From Neorickettsia sennetsu str. Miyayama (lineage in GTDB: Bacteria; Pseudomonadota; Alphaproteobacteria; Rickettsiales; Anaplasmataceae): a DNA stretch of 64,000 nt. Where the stretch lies: contig NC_007798.1 of the NCBI RefSeq assembly GCF_000013165.1, forward strand, positions 186,001 through 250,000. The letters are read 5' to 3'. Position numbers and translations under genes: made by a program. Each line of letters opens with the position of its first letter. The first letter of the stretch is position 1. Below, piece by piece: positions 8,766 through 16,981 of the stretch. The notes under the pieces are model-generated. The model searched no databases, was not told where the DNA came from, and was given only the letters and a program-made list of their open reading frames with translations.

Positions 8766-9476
8766 TCACAGAAGCCCGTTAACCACAAAGCTGAAATGAT
8801 CATGTGGTGTTACGATGAAGTGGTCTACAAGCTGTACATCCACTTTCTGACAGATCTTCTTCAACTTTCCGGTTATGAGTAAGTCCTCTTGTGAGGGTAG
8901 GGGGTTGCCGCTAGGGTGATTATGCGCAATAACCATCGCGCTTGCGCCACAGGTCAAGCATTTCTTAATGATTTCTCTCATACAGAGCGGCGTGTGATCA
9001 GCGGCCCCAAGTTCCTGAACATACTCTCTGATCAGGGTGTATTTCTTGTTAAGAAAAAGGACACGTATTGTCTCGACAGGTTTATTTCCAATACTTAAAC
9101 GCAAGTAGTCTACAACTGATTTCCACGATTTTAAGGTAGTTCTGGATGTCAGATCCTTTCTTAGAATTGCTTTCATACTCTCGCGCACGGTTCTGATGAG
9201 TGCAACAACGGCATCACTTACACCGTTTACGCTCCTCAAGTCGTCAGGATCAGCAGCAAAAAGTTTCTTAAAATCTCCGAACTCTTTCAGTAAAGACTTA
9301 GCCAAAGGCTTAATATCAATCCTGGGATGGGTGCCAAAGAGCAAGTACTCTAGCAATTCCAACTCTGAAATAGTCCCAGCTGTGTCTTGTATTATCCGCT
9401 GCCGAAGCCTGAGTCTATGCCCCTTATGTAACGACCCAGGTTCAATTTGTACATCTTCTTGTCTTAATTTTTTCAT
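8766..9476 (-). CDS. radC: RadC family JAB-domain protein
   Basis: A 236-residue RadC-type protein. A helix-hairpin-helix-like N-terminal half (about 38-95) is followed by the JAB1/MPN+ metal site: H185-N-H187-P-S-G...D198 (HNHPSGNPLPSQED). The early link of RadC to DNA repair has been questioned, so its substrate is unknown; the fold suggests a zinc-dependent hydrolase. It starts at an ATG after a 101-base spacer from the regulator gene upstream. Nothing in its neighbourhood points to a particular pathway. Confidence 0.9.
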   Translation of the reverse strand: MKKLRQEDVQIEPGSLHKGHRLRLRQRIIQDTAGTISELELLEYLLFGTHPRIDIKPLAKSLLKEFGDFKKLFAADPDDLRSVNGVSDAVVALIRTVRESMKAILRKDLTSRTTLKSWKSVVDYLRLSIGNKPVETIRVLFLNKKYTLIREYVQELGAADHTPLCMREIIKKCLTCGASAMVIAHNHPSGNPLPSQEDLLITGKLKKICQKVDVQLVDHFIVTPHDHFSFVVNGLL

Positions 9477-9523
9477 AGTCAGCCCGGCACCTTACCTGTC
9501 GCGAACCGCTAGAACGAGATAAA

Positions 9524-9561
9524 CAGAAAAATCAAATTCTGCCGAAATATGGTGTTTCGCA
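9524..9561 (-). terminator. Candidate terminator after the Xre regulator
   Basis: Read on the reverse strand, TGCGAAA pairs with TTTCGGCA (one bulged base) across a seven-base loop at 9540-9561. A T-rich tail with five consecutive Ts follows. It starts 17 bases past the regulator's stop codon, as expected for an intrinsic terminator. Confidence 0.45.
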
Positions 9562-9577
9562 GCGGTCGCACCTTATA

Positions 9578-10012
9578 TCACTCATCTTTTTCCTCTCCAT
9601 AAGCTTGAGACATAGTCTTTACCAATGAGAGAACTTTACTTCTTACTGAATCTTGCGTAATGGACTTGAATGCACGTACTAAAACCAGAAGCTCCTTGTT
9701 ATATTCATTCTCATGTTCAAACTCTATACTGTTTTCTGAATCGTGCAATGTGTCCCCTTCTTGCTCCTTATTTAGCGAAGCAAAAAAATAGGAGGGCGAA
9801 ACTTTACAAAACTTACATATGTCAAGCAGCCTGCTTACGCAAAGGCGGTTTGCACCGCATTCGTACTTTTGAAGCTGCTGGAAGGTCACACCAATTTCCT
9901 TGGCTATGGCAGCTTGGCTATAACCTTTAAGGGTCCTAAGCCTACGAATCTGCTTTCCAATCATCACGTCAGTTTCCGCACGTTTCTTAAAATTCTCAGA
10001 GATTTTAGGCAT
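9578..10012 (-). CDS. Xre/Cro family transcriptional regulator
   Basis: A 144-residue cytoplasmic DNA-binding protein. A helix-turn-helix domain covers about residues 18-76: IGKQIRRLRTLKGYSQ, AIAKEIGVTFQQLQKYE and GANRL. This is the alphaproteobacterial subtype to which ApxR of Anaplasma and EcxR of Ehrlichia belong; those regulate surface-protein or type IV secretion genes during infection, so a similar developmental role is plausible but not shown here. The C-terminal half is acidic and helical, without a known motif. A long inverted repeat stands about 70 bases upstream and could be its own operator. Confidence 0.85.
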   Translation of the reverse strand: MPKISENFKKRAETDVMIGKQIRRLRTLKGYSQAAIAKEIGVTFQQLQKYECGANRLCVSRLLDICKFCKVSPSYFFASLNKEQEGDTLHDSENSIEFEHENEYNKELLVLVRAFKSITQDSVRSKVLSLVKTMSQAYGEEKDE

Positions 10013-10082
10013 ATAAAAACACTGTACCGTGAATAAACGTAAAGTATTATGCTAACTCCTAACCGGTAGATAAACAACAACA

Positions 10083-10116
10083 ATCATATTAGCATTATTA
10101 ACAATACCAATATGAT
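10083..10116. promoter_or_regulatory. Long inverted repeat upstream of the Xre regulator
   Basis: ATCATATT at 10083-10090 and AATATGAT at 10109-10116 are perfect inverted copies around an 18-base spacer that holds a smaller TATT-AAC-AATA palindrome. It lies 71-104 bases before the regulator's start codon, in an otherwise empty 275-base spacer. Autoregulation is a guess from position. Confidence 0.35.
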
Positions 10117-10238
10117 AAATCCTATTTTCTCTACAAAAAGCCACGGAAAGCAAATCGCTTCCAGCAGGAAACACCACGCATGGGATTATACCAATAGAAC
10201 CATCGATTAGTCAAGATAACCTGCCCAAATATGGGATA

Positions 10239-10259
10239 TTTCCTAATAAAATTAGGAAA
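10239..10259 (-). terminator. Perfect hairpin downstream of secA
   Basis: TTTCCTAAT, a three-base AAA loop, and ATTAGGAAA. The nine-base arms match perfectly and begin 29 bases past the secA stop. The stem is AT-rich and lacks a following U-run, so it may be a weak terminator, an RNA stabiliser or an operator. Confidence 0.4.
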
Positions 10260-10287
10260 ACCTAAAGAAAGGGTCTATAAATAGATA

Positions 10288-12702
10288 CTACATGACTTTC
10301 ATATGCATCCGTTCAACAAGTTTTACGCGGACGAAAGACGCTATGATATTTTCATGCCACCGCTCTGAGAGCCTTTGGAAAGCCTGGAATGCCTCATGTT
10401 TAAATTCGATAAGTGGGTTTTTTTGGGCAACGGCCTTTAGGTTTATACTTAATCTAAGATTCTCTAGAAATTGCAAATGCTCTTTCCATAGTTGATCCAG
10501 TATCGCTATCATTATGCGTTTTTTTATTTCCAAAAGAAATTCCACATGTGCGCGCTCTTTTTCTGCAATGATGCTTTTTGTTTTTGAGTCTATAAAGCCA
10601 TCAATATCTTCGGTTTTGTGTAACTCCTTGAAGTCCTCGTTGTATATCGATTGCATACTGTGGATCAGAGTTGAGATATCATAAAAATTCTTAGATCGCG
10701 CATTCTCAAGAGTTTTGGCATTCACCTCTGTCACTATTGGTAAGAGATCTATATCACCACTCTCCATGATGTTGTTCCGCTGGCTGAAGATGACCTTCCT
10801 CTGTTCATTTATCACATCATCGAACTTAATAAGGTTTTTTCTGATCTCATAATTTCGGCTCTCTACTTTCTTTTGAGCCTTTTCCAAAGATCGGGTTATG
10901 TAAGAATGTTTTATGGCACCGTTATTGGAAAGCTGTTTTTTTAGCATGTTGCGTATCCCTGATGTACCGAATACACGTAATAGATCATCATCGAGTGAGA
11001 GAAAAAATTTTGATTCACCTGGATCACCTTGTCTACCCGATCTTCCTCTGAGTTGATTATCAATACGACGGCTTTCATGTCTTTCGGTACCGATAACGTA
11101 GAGTCCTCCAGCTTTTCGAACTATCTCTTCGTTCTTTGCGTGCTCTTTTTCGGCTTCATCGTTTGCTGAAATGTTAAAATTGATGTTGCCGCCTAACTGG
11201 ATATCTGTTCCTCTTCCGGCCATATTTGTGGCTATAGTTATAGCTCCGGGCTTGCCAGCTTGTGCAATAATTTCCGCTTCAAAAGCGTGCTGTTTCGCAT
11301 TCAGTACGGAGTGCTTTAGCTTTGCCTTTTTTAGTTCACGTGAAAGTTCTTCGGAATTTTCTATACTCGTTGTTCCAATCAGGATGGGTTGTAGTTTCTC
11401 ATGACATTCTTTTGCAAGTGCTAGGATAGCTTCGTATTTCTCCTTTTTTGAAGCGTATATTTCATCATCGTGATCGACTCTGCGTACTGGCAGATGTGAT
11501 GGTATTTGTACAACTTCTAGTCCATATATTGTCGAGAATTCTTCTCTTTCTGTTGCAGCTGTTCCTGTCATGCCCGAAAGCTTGCCATACATCCTGAAGT
11601 AGTTTTGGAATGTGATAGATGCAAGGGTTTGATTCTCATTTTGGATCTTGAGATTTTCTTTGGCTTCAAGTGCCTGATGTAGCCCTTCTGAGTACCGTCT
11701 CCCGTGCATCATACGGCCTGTGAACTCATCTATTAAAACTATTTGACCGTCTTGAACTATGTAGTCCTTGTTCTTTTGGAAGAGATTAATTGCCTTCAAA
11801 GATTGATTCAAACAATGTACAAGTTGAAGATTTTGTGGTTCGTAGAGAGATGAACCACTCTCTATAAATTTTTCGGCCATTAGCAGCTTTTCTATAGCTT
11901 CTTGTCCTTCCTCTGTAAGAGAAACGGTTCTTGTTTTTTCATCAACTATATACAAGGTACTGTCGAGTTTTTCTGCAAGCTTGTTCATGCTTGCATACAG
12001 GTATGAGGCATTATCTGTCACACCGGAGATTATGAGTGGTGTACGTGCTTCATCGATCAATATTGAGTCAACCTCATCCACGATCGCATAATGAAGGTCC
12101 CGCTGAACCATTTCTCCTTTGGAAAACTTCATATTATCCCGAAGATAATCGAAGCCTAGCTCGTTGTTTGTGGCGTAAGTGATATCTGCTTTGTATGCGT
12201 GTGCTCTTTCCGGATCGCGCATATCAGAGGTAATACAAGAAACTTGTAGCCCTAGATGTCTGTATATCTGTTTCATCCACTCTGTATCTCTTCGAGCTAG
12301 GTAGTCGTTTACTGTGACCACATGTACACCTTTTTCAGATAGAGCATTCAAATAAGCTGCCAAAGTTGCTACAAGCGTTTTACCTTCACCTGTGTGCATT
12401 TCACTTATCATTCCCCAGTGCAGTACTATTCCTCCCATGATTTGCACGTCGAAATGCCGCATACCTAGCGTCCTGAGTGAAGCTTCTCTGACGCACGCAT
12501 ATGCTTCAGGTAGTATTTCATCTAGTGAAGCACTTTGCTTGAACAATCTTTCTTTGAATTCACTAGTTTTATTTCTAAGCTCATCACTTGAGAGGTCACG
12601 AATCCTAGTCTCAAGACTATTGACTTGCTCCAAACCGTCTTTCAGCTTTCTCTTGATCTTTCGATTGCGAGAGTCAAAAATCTTGTGCACTAAATCTAGC
12701 AT
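10288..12702 (-). CDS. secA: Preprotein translocase ATPase SecA
   Basis: The motor that drives unfolded proteins through the SecYEG channel at the inner membrane; secY is also in this window. The Walker A region MHTGEGKT is near residues 102-109, and the DEAD-type VDEVDSILID and the helicase motif NMAGRGTDI are intact. At 804 residues it is shorter than the typical ~900 because it ends soon after the helical scaffold. The C-terminal linker and the small CxCxSGxxxxxCHG zinc domain that binds SecB and lipid are absent. The start fits the usual N-terminus and a good promoter lies upstream. Confidence 0.97.
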   Translation of the reverse strand: MLDLVHKIFDSRNRKIKRKLKDGLEQVNSLETRIRDLSSDELRNKTSEFKERLFKQSASLDEILPEAYACVREASLRTLGMRHFDVQIMGGIVLHWGMISEMHTGEGKTLVATLAAYLNALSEKGVHVVTVNDYLARRDTEWMKQIYRHLGLQVSCITSDMRDPERAHAYKADITYATNNELGFDYLRDNMKFSKGEMVQRDLHYAIVDEVDSILIDEARTPLIISGVTDNASYLYASMNKLAEKLDSTLYIVDEKTRTVSLTEEGQEAIEKLLMAEKFIESGSSLYEPQNLQLVHCLNQSLKAINLFQKNKDYIVQDGQIVLIDEFTGRMMHGRRYSEGLHQALEAKENLKIQNENQTLASITFQNYFRMYGKLSGMTGTAATEREEFSTIYGLEVVQIPSHLPVRRVDHDDEIYASKKEKYEAILALAKECHEKLQPILIGTTSIENSEELSRELKKAKLKHSVLNAKQHAFEAEIIAQAGKPGAITIATNMAGRGTDIQLGGNINFNISANDEAEKEHAKNEEIVRKAGGLYVIGTERHESRRIDNQLRGRSGRQGDPGESKFFLSLDDDLLRVFGTSGIRNMLKKQLSNNGAIKHSYITRSLEKAQKKVESRNYEIRKNLIKFDDVINEQRKVIFSQRNNIMESGDIDLLPIVTEVNAKTLENARSKNFYDISTLIHSMQSIYNEDFKELHKTEDIDGFIDSKTKSIIAEKERAHVEFLLEIKKRIMIAILDQLWKEHLQFLENLRLSINLKAVAQKNPLIEFKHEAFQAFQRLSERWHENIIASFVRVKLVERMHMKVM

Positions 12703-12736
12703 CTTGCCTGAAGAATGTTACCACATACAGGTCAAT

Positions 12737-12765
12737 ATTCTATGCTCTTGTTTAGAGATTAGCAA
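12737..12765 (-). promoter_or_regulatory. Promoter of secA
   Basis: On the reverse strand, TTGCTA (12760-12765), a 17-base spacer, then TAGAAT (12737-12742). The predicted start is near 12730, leaving a leader of about 28 bases before the secA ATG. Confidence 0.55.
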
Positions 12766-13189
12766 ATATGTGACCAAGCAGTACGTCTTTTGCTTTTGTT
12801 TCTAAAGTGATGAAAGTTCACATCTGAATTTGCTTCAGTGTTGTCTTAATATTACAGGAAAGTGATATTTGTAGGGGAATGTTCTGCAGAAAGGTTGTAT
12901 ATCTGGAAAATATTCTAAGAAGATGCTACAATCGGGATGGCGTTTGTAAACGGTACTTTGGAAAGTCAAAGTTTTTGCGTTGGGCATGGGCTTTAAATTT
13001 TCGGGTTTATGTTAAGCGAGGCATTGATCTTGGTTAACATATAGTTAATCAAAAATTTACGAACTATGATGTATAAGTAAGCGCACTTAGTGGTCTTTTG
13101 TGTTTTATGGTGTGAGTAGTTCCCGATCCCAGGGGTATTTTTCTTGTGCCCCATTTGATTTGATTTTTTTGCTGTAGGGTGGAGTTGAG
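12766..13189. other. Long spacer between secA and ctrA
   Basis: Divergent spacer of over 400 bases without a convincing reading frame or RNA gene. It holds the secA promoter at its left edge, a forward promoter candidate TGGAAA-N17-TACAAT at 12904-12932, and the CtrA box with its -10 at 13034-13070. No DnaA boxes or tandem repeats were seen. Confidence 0.5.
13034..13070 (+). promoter_or_regulatory. CtrA box overlapping the ctrA promoter
   Basis: TTAA (13034-13037), seven bases, TTAA (13045-13048): an exact match to the full CtrA box TTAA-N7-TTAA. A -10 hexamer, TATGAT, follows at 13065-13070, so the downstream half of the box sits where a -35 would be. That is the layout of CtrA-activated promoters in alphaproteobacteria. 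It lies 120 bases before ctrA, which suggests autoregulation. Confidence 0.65.
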
Positions 13190-13987
13190 ATGCGTATATT
13201 AGTAGTCGATGACGAACAGAAGGTAACAGATTACGTAAAGAGTATCATTACCTCTGTTGGGTATGTTTGTGACACAGCTTCTTGTTGCCGTGATGCTTCA
13301 GCACTGATTAATTCCAGCAAGGGCGATTATCAGTATGATCTTATTATTCTGGATAGGGTTCTCCCAGACGGGGATGGCTTAGATATGATCTTAAACTTGC
13401 GTTGCAAGAACATAAAAACTCCTGTGATCTTTTTTTCTGCTCTCTCGTCTTATGAGAACAGGATTAAGGCTTTCGATTTTGGTGCAGATGATTTCATCGC
13501 AAAGAGTGAGCTACATAAGGGTGAGTTTCTTGCTCGCATAAGGGCTGTTCTCAGAAGGTGCTTCAGTCACCACTTTTCGAAATTTAAACTTGGTAACATG
13601 TTGGTGGACTTTCATATGCAGGTCTGTAAGATGCGTGGTAAGGTTGTGCAACTGACAAACAAGGAATACTCAATGCTAGAGTTGATGTGTCTTCATGGTA
13701 GAGGGGCTATCATATCTAAGGACAAGTTTATAAGCCATCTTTATTCTAATAATGAGCCGACAGAGCAAAAGATTATCGATGTTTTTGCTTGTAAACTACG
13801 CAGCAAGCTGGCTGCCTATAACGACGGTGTGAGTTACATAGAGACGGTTTGGGGAAGGGGATACACGTTAAATGAGAATGTTCCTCCGATAAGAAGCAGC
13901 GTAAAAAAATCTAAAGCTATTTCCGATGGTGATGACGCTGCTGTGAGGACTGAGGCTGGGCATGAGCTCCAGAAGAGTACCACCTAA
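13190..13987 (+). CDS. ctrA: Cell-cycle response regulator CtrA
   Basis: OmpR/PhoB-type response regulator. The receiver domain (1-120) has the acidic pair D7/D8, phospho-acceptor D55 in LIILD and K105. The DNA-binding domain (about 130-232) carries LTNKEYSMLEL, HLYSNNEPTEQKIIDVF and ETVWGRGY, which match CtrA rather than PhoB or OmpR. In alphaproteobacteria CtrA is phosphorylated through CckA-ChpT and controls replication, division and, in Anaplasmataceae, the developmental cycle. A 35-residue charged tail follows the wHTH domain, and the C-terminus is not the Ala-Ala of Caulobacter CtrA that marks it for ClpXP. A perfect CtrA box precedes the gene. Confidence 0.92.
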   Translation: MRILVVDDEQKVTDYVKSIITSVGYVCDTASCCRDASALINSSKGDYQYDLIILDRVLPDGDGLDMILNLRCKNIKTPVIFFSALSSYENRIKAFDFGADDFIAKSELHKGEFLARIRAVLRRCFSHHFSKFKLGNMLVDFHMQVCKMRGKVVQLTNKEYSMLELMCLHGRGAIISKDKFISHLYSNNEPTEQKIIDVFACKLRSKLAAYNDGVSYIETVWGRGYTLNENVPPIRSSVKKSKAISDGDDAAVRTEAGHELQKSTT

Positions 13988-14019
13988 GCGAGAGGATCGT
14001 AGCACTAATGCTGTCGACT

Positions 14020-14043
14020 AGGAGTAGATTTTCTCCTTTTCTC
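14020..14043 (+). terminator. Weak terminator after ctrA
   Basis: AGGAG (14020-14024), an eight-base loop, CTCCT (14033-14037), then TTTCTC. It lies 33 bases after the ctrA stop and faces the convergent purE. The short stem makes it uncertain. Confidence 0.33.
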
Positions 14044-14084
14044 GTGCCACAGGTAGATGTCGCGTCCATCTTGGTTGAGTGCTC

Positions 14085-14573
14085 TTAGGGTCTTTCAGGT
14101 ACAGTCTCTGTTTGTTTTCTGATCCAGATTCGCAGTCTGTCTTGTAGGTCCTTATCTTGTAGGGCGAGTATCCTACAGGCGAGGAGTGCTGCGTTTTCTG
14201 CGCCGGCCTTTCCTATAGAAAGAGTGCCGACTGGCGTGCCTGCAGGCATCTGGCATATTGAAAGTAAGCTATCCAAACCGTTGAGCGTCTTACTTTCTAC
14301 TGGTACTCCTAGGACCGGAATATCGCTTATGGCTGCAATCATTCCTGGTAAATGAGCTGCTCCTCCAGCACCTGCTATTATTGTCCTAATTCCTTTGTCT
14401 GCTGCGTTTTTTGAAAACTCATATAACCTTGCTGGAGTTCTGTGCGCTGATATCACATAAGTCTCAAAGTGTACTACCAGCTGTTCTAGTATTTTCTCCG
14501 CATGCTGCATAGTAGGATAATCAGACGTACTGCCCATTACTATCGCTACTTTTTCAGAACCCATTCTCACCAC
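14085..14573 (-). CDS. purE: N5-carboxyaminoimidazole ribonucleotide mutase
   Basis: Class I PurE converts N5-CAIR to CAIR in de novo purine synthesis. The signature [10 protein letters not shown] is near residues 13-22, SAHRTP at about 42-47 and [12 protein letters not shown] further on. The 162-residue length is usual. The frame starts MVRMGSEK; the second Met (14564) is an equally plausible start. No purK lies beside it. It converges on ctrA with a 97-base gap. Confidence 0.95.
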   Translation of the reverse strand: MVRMGSEKVAIVMGSTSDYPTMQHAEKILEQLVVHFETYVISAHRTPARLYEFSKNAADKGIRTIIAGAGGAAHLPGMIAAISDIPVLGVPVESKTLNGLDSLLSICQMPAGTPVGTLSIGKAGAENAALLACRILALQDKDLQDRLRIWIRKQTETVPERP

Positions 14574-14704
14574 CGTAACAAATATAAAATTCTAATTCAT
14601 CCATAAAAGTACTCAATATGCACGTATGTTTGGTCACAGATAATTATCAAGAATGAAATTGAATGATCACTCTTAGCTATACTCTCATGGAAGTAATAGA
14701 AACT

Positions 14705-15694
14705 CTACCAACATAATCTTGGTTGTGGTTCCAGAGATAGTTCTGTGCAGCCTGCTTTAAGTCTTTCTATAGCTGCCCAAGCTATCATTGCTGCGTTATC
14801 TGTACATAGAATACCTTCTGGAAAGTGCAGCGACAAGTTGTGATTCTTTGCAAACTCTTCTAGTGTTTCTCTTATGTAACGATTGGAGCCAACTCCCCCA
14901 GCTAACACGATCCTAGAATGACCACAAATTTTCACGGCTTGTTCCAACTTGTTGACCATAATCCTTGCCACGCATGCCTGGAATGATGCGCAAATATCTG
15001 CCTTATCTTTTTCTGTTATTTGGGGCAATGAAGTAATTATTTTTTTTAGAGCTGTTTTTATCCCTGATAGGGAAAAATTACAACCAGATTGATTTATCAT
15101 TGCTGCCGGCAAACGAAAACGTTCTGAGTCACCCTTGATTGCGAGCTTTTCTACGGTTTTTCCTCCTGGATATGTAAATCCAAGCATAGTTGCTAGTTTA
15201 TCAAATGCTTCACCAAATGCATCATCCAGTGTTTCTCCAAGAAGAACATAGTCACCTATTCCTCTTGCATCGATAAGTTGAGAATGTCCTCCTGAAATCA
15301 CGAGACAAACAAATGGGAAATTAATTTTCTCTACAAGTCTCACAGCAAGTAGGTGGCCTTCGAGGTGGTTTACTCCGAAAACAGGTTTTTTAAGTGAAAA
15401 TGCAAGACCGCGAGCCATCATCACTCCAACTATCAGCGATCCAACCAACCCTGGGCCAACTGTACAAGCAATGGCTGTTAATTTTTCAAGATCGTGCGCT
15501 TGAACTGCCCTTCGTAGTATCTGGGGTAAAATTTTCAAATGCTCCCTGGATGCAAATTCCGGGTAGACACCATTATATTTGCTATGGTCTTGGGTGAAAA
15601 TTTCGTGAAAGCAAACCTCCCCTTCTTCAGAAACAATGGCGACTGAGGTTTCATCGCAACTTGTCTCTACACCTAAAATTAAATGATTATTCAT
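14705..15694 (-). CDS. tsaD: tRNA threonylcarbamoyladenosine synthase subunit TsaD
   Basis: Transfers the threonylcarbamoyl group to A37 of tRNAs that read ANN codons, as part of the TsaBDE complex. The ASKHA-fold start GVETSCDETSVA (residues 8-19) and the metal-binding H110-L-E-G-H114 are intact; SGGHSQL and the C-terminal CTDNAAMIAW are also present. The 329-residue length is normal. Its start overlaps the stop of the TAXI receptor gene by four bases, so the two are translated from one message. Confidence 0.96.
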   Translation of the reverse strand: MNNHLILGVETSCDETSVAIVSEEGEVCFHEIFTQDHSKYNGVYPEFASREHLKILPQILRRAVQAHDLEKLTAIACTVGPGLVGSLIVGVMMARGLAFSLKKPVFGVNHLEGHLLAVRLVEKINFPFVCLVISGGHSQLIDARGIGDYVLLGETLDDAFGEAFDKLATMLGFTYPGGKTVEKLAIKGDSERFRLPAAMINQSGCNFSLSGIKTALKKIITSLPQITEKDKADICASFQACVARIMVNKLEQAVKICGHSRIVLAGGVGSNRYIRETLEEFAKNHNLSLHFPEGILCTDNAAMIAWAAIERLKAGCTELSLEPQPRLCW

Positions 15695-16701
15695 TTAGGG
15701 TAAGCCTTCCCTACAGACTCTCGCAGGAGACCAATTTGCTTGTAAAACTGTTTCGCGCCTGGATGAATTGGTATATTTCCAGCTTCTGGAATGAGATCAA
15801 CTTTTGTTATGTGCGAAAAAGCCGGATGTGTTCCTTGTAAAGCGGAAAAATTCGAGAAAACGCTGCTTACTAATTTATATGCTTTATCATCAGAAAAATC
15901 CTCAAGGACATAAAATCCTGATTTCACTGCAATGGTTTTTGTTACTTCCTCAGCTAATCCCGAGTAAAGGTCAACGGGAATGTCATAAGAATAATAATAC
16001 GGATGATCTAGAAGTAACTTCTTTCTTGTTTCATCATCTAATGGTATGAGTTGCACACTACAGGTCGCAGAAGCCTCCTGAAAAAGCCCACTCGGATGAC
16101 CTATAACCGTCGTCATTACGTCAATTTTGCCATCGCAAAGGGCACGCACCTGCTCAGATGAGTTCAACTCCGTGGTAAGTTTAAAATCAGTACTTGTCCA
16201 TCCCTTAACTCTCATGATTTTTTCCATGGTTCCTCTGACTCCAGTGCCGGGTGCACCAATGTTAACTATCCTGTGTTTGATTCCATCAAAATCTCTTATT
16301 CCTGAGTCCTTTCGTACGAGAACAGTAAAGGCCTCTTTATGTGTGGAAAAAAGTGAACGAAGTGAGGACATAGGCTGCATTGAACTAAAGAGCCCTGTGC
16401 CATTATATGCGTCATAGGCCCAATCCTCTTGTGCTGCTGCAAGTTCTAAGTCACTGTTTCTGAGTGCGTTCAAATTGTACATAGTACCAGGCGTAGATTG
16501 GACTGAGCACGATACGTTGAATGTGTTATCATGCAGCGAGTGCTTTCTGATGAATCTACATATTGCGTTGCCGGTAGCGTAGTATACTCCAGAGATAGAG
16601 CCGGTACCCACTCTCATGAAATAGCGTTCTTCACTGATTGCATGGTTCAAGAGCAGCGACAAAAAGAAGCATATTAATAGACTGGAGCGAAAATTTAACA
16701 T
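15691..16701 (-). CDS. TAXI family TRAP transporter solute receptor
   Basis: A 336-residue periplasmic solute-binding protein with an N-terminal signal peptide (about 1-23, cleavage near AISEE). The TAXI signature region GTGSISGVYYATG lies just after it at about residues 32-44. This class delivers small organic acids or amino acids to a TRAP membrane pair, but no DctQM-like permease gene is in this window, so its partner and ligand are unknown. TAXI receptors occur widely in Rickettsiales. It forms an operon with tsaD and has a strong predicted promoter at 16730-16758. Confidence 0.88.
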   Translation of the reverse strand: MLNFRSSLLICFFLSLLLNHAISEERYFMRVGTGSISGVYYATGNAICRFIRKHSLHDNTFNVSCSVQSTPGTMYNLNALRNSDLELAAAQEDWAYDAYNGTGLFSSMQPMSSLRSLFSTHKEAFTVLVRKDSGIRDFDGIKHRIVNIGAPGTGVRGTMEKIMRVKGWTSTDFKLTTELNSSEQVRALCDGKIDVMTTVIGHPSGLFQEASATCSVQLIPLDDETRKKLLLDHPYYYSYDIPVDLYSGLAEEVTKTIAVKSGFYVLEDFSDDKAYKLVSSVFSNFSALQGTHPAFSHITKVDLIPEAGNIPIHPGAKQFYKQIGLLRESVGKAYPK

Positions 16702-16729
16702 CTAGAACCTCTACAGCACCTGCGGTCCA

Positions 16730-16758
16730 ATTATATTTGACAACAATAACGAATACAA
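16730..16758 (-). promoter_or_regulatory. Promoter of the TAXI receptor-tsaD operon
   Basis: On the reverse strand, TTGTAT (16753-16758), a 17-base spacer and the perfect -10 TATAAT (16730-16735). Predicted transcription starts about 23 bases before the ATG, with AGAGG as a ribosome site in the leader. The rest of the 280-base divergent spacer holds nothing else I can support. Confidence 0.6.
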
Positions 16759-16981
16759 ACGGAGTCGATTAAGAGGCAGTAGTTCAGTATTCTCCTTTTA
16801 GCTCTGTGGCTCCAGTAGTCTGCCAATACATATTCTCAAAGTGGTGGTTTCTTAATTTTTACTAACTGAGTTTTGCTATTGCTACGTATGTGGTTTATTC
16901 TTTGCTTGTTGCTCAGGATCGATAGTTCCTATTTTCTTTTACTCTCTCTTTTTTGGGCAGCGTATCATAATTTCTACGAAT

